Source: VRUE01 sp963780815 (GTDB taxonomy: Bacteria; Actinomycetota; Thermoleophilia; Solirubrobacterales; 70-9). From it: a stretch of 64,000 nucleotides of DNA. The position numbers and the translations under genes were made by a program. Positions 25,326-33,844 of this stretch are shown piece after piece; position 1 is the first letter of the stretch, and every line of letters begins with the position of its first letter. Location of the stretch: assembly GCA_963780815.1 (NCBI GenBank), contig CAWADG010000014.1, positions 205,370 to 269,369 of the forward strand, given 5' to 3'. The notes beneath the pieces are model-generated. The model saw only the letters and a list, made by a program, of their open reading frames with translations, did no database searches and was not told the origin of the DNA.

Positions 25326-28107
25326 GCCGCGGAAGATGAGCAAGGAGACGACGATGGTTACGCAGACGAGCATCTCCCGGCTTCTCTCGCCGCGCGGCGC
25401 GCTGCGAGCGGCGATGGTCGGCGGACTGGGCCTCCTGGCGGCGTTGCTGATGGCGGCCCCTGCCTTCGCCGGCGAGGCGATCACCTCGTTCAACGCCTCG
25501 GTCTCGACGAGTCAGGCGGGAGACCACCCCGATTTCAGCTACGAATTCGCGCTCGCCAACCCCGGCGAACCGGAGGCCGCCAAGGAAGTGGTCCTCGACG
25601 CTCCACAGGGGCTGTTCGGAAACCCGAACGCGGTACCGCGCTGCACATCGAGCGACTTCGCGCTGATGCAGTGCCCGACCTCATCGCAGGTCGGCATCGT
25701 CACGATCCGCGCCAACTACTCGGGCAACTCGAACAATCTGCTCGGCACGGCGCCGATCTACTACGTTCAACCACAGGAAGAAGAAGAGACGGTGCGATTC
25801 GCCTTCATCGTCCCCGCGCTTCAGATCCCGATCAGCACGCCGGTCTCGGTCAGGACCGCGTCTGACTACGGGTTGCGGTTCAACGTCTCCGGTCTGACCC
25901 AGCTGATTCCGCTTGCCGGCGCGAGATTGACGGTATGGGGCAAACCGGCCAACGGCAGCCACAGCGGCGACCGCTTCGCCAAAGGGTCCCCGGGCGACCC
26001 GGCCGGATGCCCCGGCTCGGAAACGACCGCCTGCGAAGGCCCGAACCCGGCCGGAACGGCAGATCACCCGATGATCAACAACCCCACGGTCTGCACGAAC
26101 GAACCGCTTCCGGTCACCCTCAGCGCGGTGACATACCAGGACCCGAACAACGCGACCGAAGCGGAAGACGAACTCCCGCCCGTGGAAGGCTGCGAGAAAC
26201 TCAACTTCTACCCGGTCCTCAACGCGTCGCTGACGACCGACGAATCGGACGCGCCATCGGGCCTCGACCTCGAGCTGCAGGCGAAACAGTTCGAGAGCGA
26301 CGCCCTGTCGCCGTCGCAGATCAAGCAGGCTACGGTCAAACTGCCCGACGGCCTGACGATCAACCCCGACGCCGCCGACGGCCAGCAGGCCTGTCCCGAC
26401 GCGCTGGCGAACTTCGACAGCGAGGGGCCGGCCGAATGCCCCGACCACGCCAAGATCGGGACGATGGAGCTCGAAACCCCGGCCCTCGAAGGGCCGCTCA
26501 AGGGGTCGATCTACTTCGGTGAACCGAAGCCCGGCGACCAGTACCGCGTCTTCCTGATCGCGGACGGCTTCGGCATCCACGCGAAGCTGGTCGGCGACAT
26601 CAGGCCCGACCCGAAGACGGGCCAGGTCACGGCAGACTTCACAAACCTGCCGCAGGTCCCGTTCGAAGCGTTCAACTTCCACATCTTCGCCTCGCAGCGG
26701 GCGCTGCTGGCGACGCCGACGCACTGCGCGAACTACAGCGTCGAATCGGTGTTCAAACCGTGGAACTCGGCCCTCGCCGACCAGCCCTCGAGCCCGAATT
26801 TCAGCCTCAGCTCGGGCCCCAACGGCGGGCCCTGCCCGCCCGAGGTGCGCCCGTTCCAGCCACGGCTGGTGGCCGGAACGTCGAACCCGCTGGCCGGGGC
26901 GTTCTCCAGCTTCCACCTGAAGCTCGACCGCGACGACGGCGACCAGTTCCTCAACGACCTCAACTTCAGGATGCCGCCCGGGTTCACCGGCGACCTGCGT
27001 GGCATCACCTACTGCTCGGAGGCCCAGATTGCCGCGGCCGCCGCCAACGCGGGCCGTGCCGAGCAGGCGAGCCCGAGCTGTCCGGCCTCTTCCCAGATCG
27101 GGACCACGAACGTCTCGGCCGGCCCGGGGACGAACCCGTTCAACGCGGTCGGAAGGATGAACCTCTCCGGCCCGTTTGACCCCGACGGAGCCGGGCCCGA
27201 ACCCGAAGCGCCCCTCAGCCTCGCCGCAATCACCCCGGCGCTCGCCGGCCCCTACGACTACGGCGTCGTCGTCGTCCGCGTCGCCCTCTATGTCGACAGG
27301 CGGACCGCGCAGGTCTCGGCAGTCTCGCAGGCGGTCCCGCAGATCATCGGCGGCGTTCCGATCCGGATGCGGTCGATCCAGGTCAACATCGACAAGCAGA
27401 ACTTCACGATCAACCCGACCAACTGCTCGAACTTCTCGGTCGACTCGGAAGGGATCGGAGATCAGGGCACACCGGCCCTCTTCTCCTCCTTCTTCCACGC
27501 CGTCAACTGCCGCTACCTCGACTTCAATCCGAAGATGACGGTGAAGCAGATCGGCAAGGGAGCGACCGGCCGCAGCGCGAACCCGAAGATGCGCTTCGAG
27601 CTGCGGACGAAGAAGGGCGAAGCCAACATCAAGTCGGTCAAGGTGACGCTGCCGAAGGCGTTCGCGATCGACCAGCGCCATCTCAGCAACCTCTGCTCGA
27701 AAGCGCAGCTGGAAGCCGAAAACTGCGCGGGGCGGCAGCCGATCGGCTCGGTGATGACGAAGACGCCGCTGCTCGACCAGCCGCTGAAGGGCCCCGCCTA
27801 CGCGGTCTCCGGCTTCGGCAAGCTGCCGCGCCTCGCCTTCATCCTCAACGGCCAGGTCCAGCTCGTGCCGCAGGCCGAATCGAAGTCGGTCAACGGCAAG
27901 CTGACGACGACGGTCCCGACCGTCCCCGACGCGCCGATCGGCTACTTCCGGCTTGACCTCCTCGGAGGCAAGAAGGGCTACCTGGTCAACACGAGGAGCC
28001 TCTGCAAGGGCGACCCGGTGATCGTGGTCGACTACACCGGCCAGAACGGCAAGGACGCGACCCAAAACGTCAAGACGAAGACTTCCTGCGGTGGCGGCAA
28101 GGGCTGA
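25318..28107 (+). CDS. A4: large secreted repeat protein, family A subtype beta, intact
   Basis: 929 aa, function unknown. ATG 25318 overlaps the B3 stop as ATGGCTGA; ATG 25354 is a possible inner start. Hydrophobic residues 30-50 and AFA-GE give the signal peptide. QAGDHPDFS replaces the usual GGHPD motif. Subtype-beta marks are QGLFGNPNAV, CTSSDFALMQCPTSSQVG and IPISTPVSVRTASDYGLRF. The remaining landmarks are NPDAADGQQACPDA, IYFGEPKPGDQYRVFLIADG, GDQFLNDLNFRMPPGF, GPYDYGVVVVRVAL, NPTNC and LGGKKGYLVN. The end is TSCGGGKG, the shortest tail of the family. It is followed by the block 2 leader. This is the best reference for judging the disrupted A2 and A6. Confidence 0.85.
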   Translation: MAEPRKMSKETTMVTQTSISRLLSPRGALRAAMVGGLGLLAALLMAAPAFAGEAITSFNASVSTSQAGDHPDFSYEFALANPGEPEAAKEVVLDAPQGLFGNPNAVPRCTSSDFALMQCPTSSQVGIVTIRANYSGNSNNLLGTAPIYYVQPQEEEETVRFAFIVPALQIPISTPVSVRTASDYGLRFNVSGLTQLIPLAGARLTVWGKPANGSHSGDRFAKGSPGDPAGCPGSETTACEGPNPAGTADHPMINNPTVCTNEPLPVTLSAVTYQDPNNATEAEDELPPVEGCEKLNFYPVLNASLTTDESDAPSGLDLELQAKQFESDALSPSQIKQATVKLPDGLTINPDAADGQQACPDALANFDSEGPAECPDHAKIGTMELETPALEGPLKGSIYFGEPKPGDQYRVFLIADGFGIHAKLVGDIRPDPKTGQVTADFTNLPQVPFEAFNFHIFASQRALLATPTHCANYSVESVFKPWNSALADQPSSPNFSLSSGPNGGPCPPEVRPFQPRLVAGTSNPLAGAFSSFHLKLDRDDGDQFLNDLNFRMPPGFTGDLRGITYCSEAQIAAAAANAGRAEQASPSCPASSQIGTTNVSAGPGTNPFNAVGRMNLSGPFDPDGAGPEPEAPLSLAAITPALAGPYDYGVVVVRVALYVDRRTAQVSAVSQAVPQIIGGVPIRMRSIQVNIDKQNFTINPTNCSNFSVDSEGIGDQGTPALFSSFFHAVNCRYLDFNPKMTVKQIGKGATGRSANPKMRFELRTKKGEANIKSVKVTLPKAFAIDQRHLSNLCSKAQLEAENCAGRQPIGSVMTKTPLLDQPLKGPAYAVSGFGKLPRLAFILNGQVQLVPQAESKSVNGKLTTTVPTVPDAPIGYFRLDLLGGKKGYLVNTRSLCKGDPVIVVDYTGQNGKDATQNVKTKTSCGGGKG

Positions 28108-28225
28108 GAACGTCAAAAAACGCGGGCGCCGCTAGAATCTCGCCGGGTTCTTAGACCAAACCTTTGAGCGTGTAGGGGTGTTCCCTCTAGGGAACCGCAA
28201 ACATGGGAGAAAGCGGAGGAGACAG
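28108..28225 (+). promoter_or_regulatory. Leader of small-gene block 2 with perfect palindrome
   Basis: It holds GCTAGAAT, CGCCGGGTTCTTAG, the conserved TAGACCAAACCTTTGAG (28152-28168), a perfect palindrome (GTTCCCT 28180-28186, AGGGAAC 28189-28195) and an AAAGCGGAGGAG ribosome-binding site. The strong terminator stem seen in block 1 is degenerate here, so the conserved parts are more likely promoter or regulator sites. Confidence 0.5.
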
Positions 28226-28876
28226 ATGCAGCAGGACGTGAGCAGGAAGCGGGCCAAGATGCCCTCGCCGGCGATGGTCGTCGGGGTCATTGCGCTGATC
28301 GTGGCGTTGACCGGCACCGCGTTTGCAGGCGGGTTCAAGCTCGGCAAAAACTCGGTCGGCTCACGCCAGCTGAAGGCGAAGGCGGTCGCCGGACCCAAAA
28401 TCGCCAACAACGCCGTCAACGGCACCAAGGTCGCGAACGGGTCGATCACCGGTGACGACATCGACCTCGGCAAGCTCGGCACCGTCCCCAACGCAACTAC
28501 TTCGGCGAACGCCGGCAACGCCAATACTGTCGGCGCCAATCCGCCGCATCCCGCCGCCTGTCCCAACGGGACGACGCTGATCCGCGGCGTCTGCTTCGAC
28601 TCCAGCGCCAACCCGGTGGTCGGCAGCGTCCAGGAAGCGGCCAACGCCTGCGCCCAAAGAGGCGGCTACCTGCCGGACCCGCTTGAACTGTCGTCGACCG
28701 GCAGCCAACTCAAACTTGGCTCAGGCGCGGGGAGCGACCGCATGTACACCGACACCTATTACGCCAACACGTCGGGCTCGGCGTACAGCACGATCTTCGT
28801 CTCCGAAGAAGGCCTCAAAGAGGGAGCCTTCGACGGCGACGCCAAGTTCATCTGTGCCTACCCGCTCGTTCGCTAG
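28226..28876 (+). CDS. Block 2 gene 1: secreted or anchored protein with repeat stalk and Cys-rich C-terminal domain
   Basis: 216 aa. ATG 28226 follows GGAGGAGAC and matches the start of the block 1 copy; an in-frame ATG further upstream lies inside the palindromic leader and is unlikely. A hydrophobic stretch (about residues 14-33) precedes NSVGSRQLKAKAV / GPKIANNAVNGTKVANGS repeats. The C-terminal domain keeps three Cys (TTLIRGVCFDSS, ANACAQRGGYLPDP, FICAYPLVR). It lacks the Glu-rich insertion of the block 1 protein. Function unknown. It is the first gene of a four-protein run with gaps of 3-11 bases. Confidence 0.8.
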   Translation: MQQDVSRKRAKMPSPAMVVGVIALIVALTGTAFAGGFKLGKNSVGSRQLKAKAVAGPKIANNAVNGTKVANGSITGDDIDLGKLGTVPNATTSANAGNANTVGANPPHPAACPNGTTLIRGVCFDSSANPVVGSVQEAANACAQRGGYLPDPLELSSTGSQLKLGSGAGSDRMYTDTYYANTSGSAYSTIFVSEEGLKEGAFDGDAKFICAYPLVR

Positions 28877-28879
28877 ACG

Positions 28880-29677
28880 ATGGAGAGGATGATCCGCAGA
28901 AGGAGGGCCGCCCTCGCGGCGGCGGTCGTCGCTCTGGGGGCTCTGGCTCTTGCCTCGAGCAGCCAAGCGGTGAACGCGATCAAGGGCAACATCGTCGTCG
29001 CCTTCAACGGCACGATCTCGCCCTCGAAGCTGCCCCGGACCGGCACGGCGCCGGTCGGGGTGCAGATGGGCGGCAAGATCAAGACTAAGGACCGGACGGC
29101 GCCGCCCAAACTCGAGCGGATCATCCTCGAAATCAACCGTCACGGCCAGCTGCAGAACAAGGGCCTGCCGACCTGCTCGCTCGGCAAGCTGCGCTCGATC
29201 TCCTCCCAGGGCGCGAAGCGGGCCTGCGGCGACGCCCTGATCGGCTCGGGCTCGGTCACATCGCGGGTATCGCTGCCGGGCCAGCCCCCTTTCTCCTCGA
29301 TCGGGAAGCTGCAGGCCTTCAACGGCCGCCACAACGGCCACCCGGCGATCTTCGCCCAGGTCGCCTCGGGGGCGCCGCTGCCACTGACCTACGTGATCCT
29401 CTTCGAAGTCAAGAAGAGGGGCGGCGAATTCGCGACCCAGCTGGTCGGGACGATGCCGCCGATCGCCTCCGAATACGGGTTCATCTCGGCGTTCAACCTG
29501 CTGCTCCGACGCCAGTACTCGTTCCACGGACAGCGGATGAGCTACGCCTCGGCGGGGTGCCCGGCGCCGGACGGCTTCACCCAGGTGAACTTCTCGTTCG
29601 CCAAAGTCAGCTACCAGTTCGCCGACGGCAGCAACCTCTCGAGCAAGCTCGTCCGCCGCTGCACGGTCAGGGGATAG
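28880..29677 (+). CDS. Block 2 gene 2: secreted single-repeat relative of family A
   Basis: 265 aa, orthologous in position to 11123-11923. The signal peptide ends around SSQAV. Conserved features: FNGTISPSKLPRTG, LPTCSLGKLRSISS, ACGDALIGSGSV, IGKLQAFNGRHNGH, PLPLTYVILFEVKKRGGEF and a late Cys in YASAGCPAPDGF. Much of the sequence is identical to the block 1 protein, including the run from TGTAPVGVQMGGKIK. Function unknown; likely exported and co-expressed with its neighbours. Confidence 0.8.
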   Translation: MERMIRRRRAALAAAVVALGALALASSSQAVNAIKGNIVVAFNGTISPSKLPRTGTAPVGVQMGGKIKTKDRTAPPKLERIILEINRHGQLQNKGLPTCSLGKLRSISSQGAKRACGDALIGSGSVTSRVSLPGQPPFSSIGKLQAFNGRHNGHPAIFAQVASGAPLPLTYVILFEVKKRGGEFATQLVGTMPPIASEYGFISAFNLLLRRQYSFHGQRMSYASAGCPAPDGFTQVNFSFAKVSYQFADGSNLSSKLVRRCTVRG

Positions 29678-29686
29678 GCGGCACGT

Positions 29687-30451
29687 TTGCGGCGTAGACG
29701 ACCGGCACTGATCGCCCTCGCCGCGCTGGCGCTGGCCGCGGGCATGATCGCCGCCGTGGCCACGGGTCAGGTCGTCAAGCGGGGCAACATCGAAATCGAA
29801 ATCGAAGGCTCGGTCTCGCCGACCAAGCTCTCGAGGACGACGCCGCAGCCGATCACCCTCAACCTCTCCGGCAAAGCGGGCACGACCGATGGGTCACATG
29901 TGCCGCCGCTGAGGGAACTCTTCGTCGAATTCGATAAGAACGGCCACCTCAACACCAAGGGCATGCCGACCTGCTCGGTCGGGAAACTCCAGAGCACCCT
30001 GACCGCGCAGGCAAAGGCGGCGTGCGGGCCGGCGCTGATCGGCACCGGGCGGGTCAGCGCCGAGATCGCCTTCCCCGAACAGGCGCCGTTCTCGGCCGGA
30101 GGCCCGCTGCTGATCTTCAACGGCTCATCCGGCGCGAAGCAGATGCTGATCTTCCACGTCTACGCCAAGGTCCCGGCGCCGACTACCTTCGTCACCACCG
30201 CCCAGATCAGCAAGGGCAGGGGCCCCTACGGGACCGCGGCCCGGGTCAAGATCCCGACCATCACCTCCGGCCAGGGGTCGCTGACGTCATTCAAGGCGAC
30301 AATCTTCAAAACCTTCAACTACAAGGGCAAGAAGCAGAGCGTCCTGACCGCGACCTGCAAGACGGGATCGCTCAAGGCCAGGGGCGACTTCTTTTTCCAG
30401 GGCCTGACGCTCGAGGGCAAAGTGAGCCGGGCCTGCACCCCGGCAAAGTGA
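29687..30451 (+). CDS. Block 2 gene 3: secreted single-repeat relative of family A
   Basis: 254 aa; the start appears to be TTG 29687 (MRRRRPALIALAALA), which keeps the signal peptide; no suitable ATG is near. Homologue of 11926-12702: SVSPTKLSRTTPQPITLNLS, GMPTCSVGKLQSTLTAQ, ACGPALIGTGRV, FPEQAPFSAGGPLLIFNGS, KTFNYKGKKQSVLTATCKTG and a final RACTPAK. The pair with gene 2 repeats the tandem arrangement in block 1. No catalytic motif is visible. Confidence 0.8.
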   Translation: MRRRRPALIALAALALAAGMIAAVATGQVVKRGNIEIEIEGSVSPTKLSRTTPQPITLNLSGKAGTTDGSHVPPLRELFVEFDKNGHLNTKGMPTCSVGKLQSTLTAQAKAACGPALIGTGRVSAEIAFPEQAPFSAGGPLLIFNGSSGAKQMLIFHVYAKVPAPTTFVTTAQISKGRGPYGTAARVKIPTITSGQGSLTSFKATIFKTFNYKGKKQSVLTATCKTGSLKARGDFFFQGLTLEGKVSRACTPAK

Positions 30452-30462
30452 GGAGAGAGACG

Positions 30463-30942
30463 ATGATCAAGAAGGCAATTGCACTGAGCCTGACGGCGAT
30501 GCTCCTGTTCGCGGTGGCCGCCCCGCTCGCGATGGCGATCACCCGCGAAGAATACAAGGCCCGGGTCGAACCGATCTGCAAGCAGAACTCCGAAGCGAAC
30601 GACAAGATCCTCAAGACCGTCCGCAAGGAAGTGAAGGAAGACAAGCTGAAGTCCGCCGGGGCGAAATTCATCAAGGCCTCGACCGCGCTGAAGAAGACCT
30701 ACAACGAACTGAAGGCGGTCGAACAGCCGGCCGAAGACGCGGCGAAGCTGACCAAGTGGCTCGGCTACGTCAAGACCGAGGCCGAACTGTTCAACAGCGG
30801 CGGCAAGGCCCTCAAGGCGGGCAACAAGTCGAAGGCGCAGAAGTTCGTCAACAAACTGAACTCGAACGCCAACCTCGCCAACTCCACGGTCCTGGCCTTC
30901 AGCTTCCATTACTGCAAGTTCGAACCGTCCAAATACACCTGA
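30463..30942 (+). CDS. Block 2 gene 4: small secreted helical protein
   Basis: 159 aa. ATG 30463 follows GAGGAGAGAG at good spacing. A signal peptide ends near LAMA-IT. The rest is Lys/Glu/Ala-rich helix with two Cys (PICKQNSEAND and HYCKFEPSKYT), matching 12714-13193 residue for residue over long stretches (DKILKTVRKEVKEDKLK, AKLTKWLGYVKTEA). Its stop is followed after eight bases by the CTG start of the lipoprotein. Function unknown. Confidence 0.8.
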   Translation: MIKKAIALSLTAMLLFAVAAPLAMAITREEYKARVEPICKQNSEANDKILKTVRKEVKEDKLKSAGAKFIKASTALKKTYNELKAVEQPAEDAAKLTKWLGYVKTEAELFNSGGKALKAGNKSKAQKFVNKLNSNANLANSTVLAFSFHYCKFEPSKYT

Positions 30943-30950
30943 GAGGCCCT

Positions 30951-31667
30951 CTGCGCCGACTGCTGACAGCACTGGCCCTCCTGGGCATCCTGGCGATCGC
31001 CCAGGGCTGCGGCGGCGGGGACTCCACCTCGACCGAAACCACCGCCTCGGGCCCCGCCGAAACCACGGCCTCCGGCCAGGGCACCGGCAACGGCGCCGAA
31101 GCCGAAGGCGGCTCCGGCGATGAGAGCGGCAACGGCAACGGCAACGGCGGCGGCGAAGGATCCTCCTCGGGCGGCGGCGCCAAGGGCCCGGGCCTGACCG
31201 AAAAGGCGCACTCAGACGTCAAGGGCTTCAAGCCCCCGCCCGGCGGCGACAACAGCATCCAGACCTTCGGCGCCGAAGCCGAAAGCACCGAAGAAGAAGA
31301 AATCACGACCGCGATGGCCTCCTTCCTGCGGGCGATGGCGGCCCGCGACTACCCGGCGATCTGCGAAGGCCTGAGCGAATCCAACCGCAGCCAGCTCGAA
31401 CAGCTCGCCAAACTGAAAAAGGAAATCGGCTCCGATTGCCCCTCGATCCTCAAGGCGCTCCTCGTCGGCCCCACCTCCGAAGCCAAGCAGGCCGCCGAAG
31501 GGACCGTCTACCAGGTCCGGGTCGAAGGCGAAGACGCCTTCGTCATGTTCACCCCGCTCGGCGGCACCGCCTCCTACTTCGTGATGAAACACGACCCCGA
31601 CGGCTGGAAGTCGACCACCCTCAGCAGCGGGGTCCCCTTCAACCCGTCGGCTGCCCCGGGGGGATAG
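30951..31667 (+). CDS. Block 2 gene 5: Gly/Ser-rich lipoprotein, CTG start likely
   Basis: 238 aa from CTG 30951, exactly the length of the block 1 copy that starts with ATG at 13752. The only difference at the start codon is CTG for ATG, and a GAGAGG site lies upstream as for 13202. It has lipobox AQGC, a long Gly/Ser/Asn linker and the same C-terminal domain. No other in-frame start before the lipobox would keep the signal. The junction equals that of the 13202 gene, so this copy seems to be a recombinant in which the intervening gene was lost. Confidence 0.75.
   Translation: MRRLLTALALLGILAIAQGCGGGDSTSTETTASGPAETTASGQGTGNGAEAEGGSGDESGNGNGNGGGEGSSSGGGAKGPGLTEKAHSDVKGFKPPPGGDNSIQTFGAEAESTEEEEITTAMASFLRAMAARDYPAICEGLSESNRSQLEQLAKLKKEIGSDCPSILKALLVGPTSEAKQAAEGTVYQVRVEGEDAFVMFTPLGGTASYFVMKHDPDGWKSTTLSSGVPFNPSAAPGG
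30952..31663 (+). repeat. Long near-identical direct repeat, copy 2 (pairs with 13753-14464)
   Basis: It matches copy 1 with only about five substitutions noticed, whereas neighbouring paralogous genes in the two blocks have drifted clearly. The matching region is bounded by the start and stop codons of the lipoprotein gene. Confidence 0.85.
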
Positions 31668-31748
31668 GGGCACCTCGATGGGTAGGGCGGGCTCGCCTCG
31701 CCGCGATCCGCACTGCGCTGAGGTTCGGGAGGGACCCCGGTACTGCAG

Positions 31749-31777
31749 TTGACAGTCCTCCCGGTTGCAGTCATTGT
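31749..31777 (+). promoter_or_regulatory. Candidate promoter of the single-domain TetR gene
   Basis: TTGACA at 31749-31754 is followed after 17 bases by CATTGT (31772-31777), a weak -10. The start codon at 31784 lies only seven bases after it, so the transcript would be leaderless or nearly so. Confidence 0.4.
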
Positions 31778-31783
31778 TCCTAT

Positions 31784-32422
31784 ATGCCGGATCTGGTCTT
31801 GGAGAGGGGTCGCGGCCCTGTCGACGCCCAGGCGTCGCGACCTTTCGATCGCGATCGCCTGATCGAGGCGGCGACGCGGATCGCCACCGAGCGCGGGTTC
31901 GAGGCTCTGGACGCCGAGCAGCTGGCGAGCGCAACCGGCCTCTCGCTCACCGACTTCCATCGCTCCTTCGACAACGTCGACCAGTGCATCCTTGCCGCCT
32001 TCGACCAGTTCATCGAGCGGCTCCTGGAGCACGTGTCCGAGGCCTGCGAGGGCATCCCCGGCTGGCCCGAGAAGGTGCGTGCGACGATCATCGCGGGCTT
32101 CGAGTTCATTGCCGAGCTCGAACCGGTGACGCGCCTCTTCGCGGTCGACGCGATGCGTGCAGGCCCGGGCATCGTCGAGCGCAAGATCTCCTCGATCGAG
32201 CGCGGGGCGGAGCGGCTCAAGGAGGGCCGCGAGCTCTATCCGCAGACCGCGGAGCTCCCCGACTCGATGGAGCGCACGCTGGTGGGAGGGGTCGTGATGC
32301 TGGCGACGACCTACCTCCTCGGCGAAGAGGCGAACCGCCTGGCCGAGGTCCAGTCGGAACTCGTCGCGATGGTCCTCACCCCGTATCTGGGCATCGAAAG
32401 GGCGCGCCAGGTCGCTTCCTGA
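31784..32422 (+). CDS. TetR-family transcriptional regulator (single domain)
   Basis: 212 aa. ATG 31784 is the first start that gives a normal TetR length. The N-terminal helix-turn-helix (about residues 22-68; LIEAATRIATERGFEALDAE, SLTDFHRSFDNVDQCILAAF) is followed by an all-helical ligand-binding region ending …LVAMVLTPYLGIERARQVAS. In the recognition helix the usual Tyr-x-x-F is replaced by FHRSF. The ligand is unknown. It converges on the double-TetR gene pair on the other strand, 46 bases away. Its Glu codons are mostly GAG, unlike the secreted-protein genes on both sides. Confidence 0.88.
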   Translation: MPDLVLERGRGPVDAQASRPFDRDRLIEAATRIATERGFEALDAEQLASATGLSLTDFHRSFDNVDQCILAAFDQFIERLLEHVSEACEGIPGWPEKVRATIIAGFEFIAELEPVTRLFAVDAMRAGPGIVERKISSIERGAERLKEGRELYPQTAELPDSMERTLVGGVVMLATTYLLGEEANRLAEVQSELVAMVLTPYLGIERARQVAS

Positions 32423-32468
32423 AGGGCCGGGAAACCCGTGTCCCTTCTTCGACCGCAGGTTGTCGGAG

Positions 32469-33800
32469 TCAGCGGGCCGAGAGCGGAACGAAGAGGACGT
32501 CGCAGATGTGCGGCGCCAGCTCGGGCAGTTGGTCCTCGTTGCCGGCGGCGATCTCGCACTGGATGGTCCACCAGATCGCCCCTCCGATCGCTTCCACGAT
32601 TACCTGCGGCAGCGGCCGGACGCCGGGCGGCAGCGCCTCCGGTTCGAGGAACCCGGTGAAGGCCTGGACCGTGGCGTCGGCGTGGTCGAGCGCGATCGGG
32701 CCCGCGGTCGGGAGCTCGAAGAAGGCGAGCCTCCCGAAGAGCGGTTCGTATGCGAGGTACTCGAGAAAGCCGCGCATCCCGGCTTCGATCACGGACTGCC
32801 ACTCGGTCTCCCTCAGGGCGGCGGCGAAGATCGAGGCCATCGCCCGTTTGGCGACTTTCTCGAAGGCGAAGATGAATGCTTGCTCCTTGCTCTCGAAGTG
32901 CTCGTAGAAGGTCTGGTTGGAGGTCCCCGCAGCGGTCGATATCGCCGGGATCGTCAGGTTGGGATAGCCGACCCGCGCGGCCTCCTGCGCCGTCGCCCGC
33001 AGAATCCGCTGGCGCTGGCTGAGGCGGGCCCGACTGAGCGGGCTGTCGGCCGGCTCGCTCCAGGGGAGGTAGTGGGGGTCGGGGTGCTCGAACAGTCCCT
33101 CGGGGAGCGGCCGTTCGGCGACCGGGTGCGAGCCCTTGCTCTGTGAGAGGTACGAAAGGGCCCAGCCGAGCAGGGGCTCGAGCTCCTCGGCGAAGTCCTC
33201 CGGGCGCCCCTCTCTCAGGTACCGGTAGATGACGGTGCGGATGCCGCCGACGATCGCCCGCACCGCGAGCTCTGAGGGCGGCCCCGGGTGGGTGCGGCCA
33301 CGATCCTTGTCGACGCTCTCACGCAGGGTGACTTCGAAGGCGCGGCCGGCGCGTTCGATGTGCGGGACCGCGGCGGCACCGAGGCTGAGCGAATGGACGA
33401 CGACCAGCGCGGCGGCCTCCGATTCCCCGATCAGGAAGTCGGCGAATTTCGAGAGCGCCGCCGCCAGCCCCTGCTCGAGGCCGGTCTGCCCCCTGAAGGC
33501 GATGCCGACCTTGGCGCTGACTTCGTCGATGATCGTGTCCAGGGTGACGAAGAAGCAGTCTTCCTTGTCGTCGAAGTGCGCGTAGAAGGTCGACTTGGAG
33601 ACCGCGGCTATGCGGACGAGCTCGGAGACCGTCGTCTCCGAGTACCCGCGCCGAGCGACGGACCTGATCATCGCCTGTTCGAGGCGTGCGCGCTGCCGGC
33701 GCTTGGTGACGGTCTTGGCCAGGCCGCGGGATCGGTCCGCCGAGACCCGCTCGATCGCCTCTCCCTGCCCCCCGATGACCATGTACGGAGCCTGACACAT
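32469..33800 (-). CDS. Tandem double-TetR regulator
   Basis: 443 aa, about twice the usual TetR length. Two complete TetR units lie in one chain: the first helix-turn-helix is at about residues 38-83 (RGYSETTVSELVRIAAVSKS, TFYAHFDDKE) and the second at about 264-310 (VGYPNLTIPAISTAAGTSNQ, TFYEHFESKE). Each is followed by its own helical ligand/dimer domain; a Pro-rich linker joins them near 225-255. ATG 33800 is used; an inner ATG seven codons in is possible. The gene lies 44 bases downstream of the related double-TetR gene on the same strand, probably co-transcribed. A single chain with two DNA-binding domains could act as a pseudo-dimer or bridge two operators; that is inference. Confidence 0.88.
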   Translation of the reverse strand: MCQAPYMVIGGQGEAIERVSADRSRGLAKTVTKRRQRARLEQAMIRSVARRGYSETTVSELVRIAAVSKSTFYAHFDDKEDCFFVTLDTIIDEVSAKVGIAFRGQTGLEQGLAAALSKFADFLIGESEAAALVVVHSLSLGAAAVPHIERAGRAFEVTLRESVDKDRGRTHPGPPSELAVRAIVGGIRTVIYRYLREGRPEDFAEELEPLLGWALSYLSQSKGSHPVAERPLPEGLFEHPDPHYLPWSEPADSPLSRARLSQRQRILRATAQEAARVGYPNLTIPAISTAAGTSNQTFYEHFESKEQAFIFAFEKVAKRAMASIFAAALRETEWQSVIEAGMRGFLEYLAYEPLFGRLAFFELPTAGPIALDHADATVQAFTGFLEPEALPPGVRPLPQVIVEAIGGAIWWTIQCEIAAGNEDQLPELAPHICDVLFVPLSAR

Positions 33801-33844
33801 GTACCCCGCATTTCAATGCCCACTATTTGGGCGAAACAGGGGCC

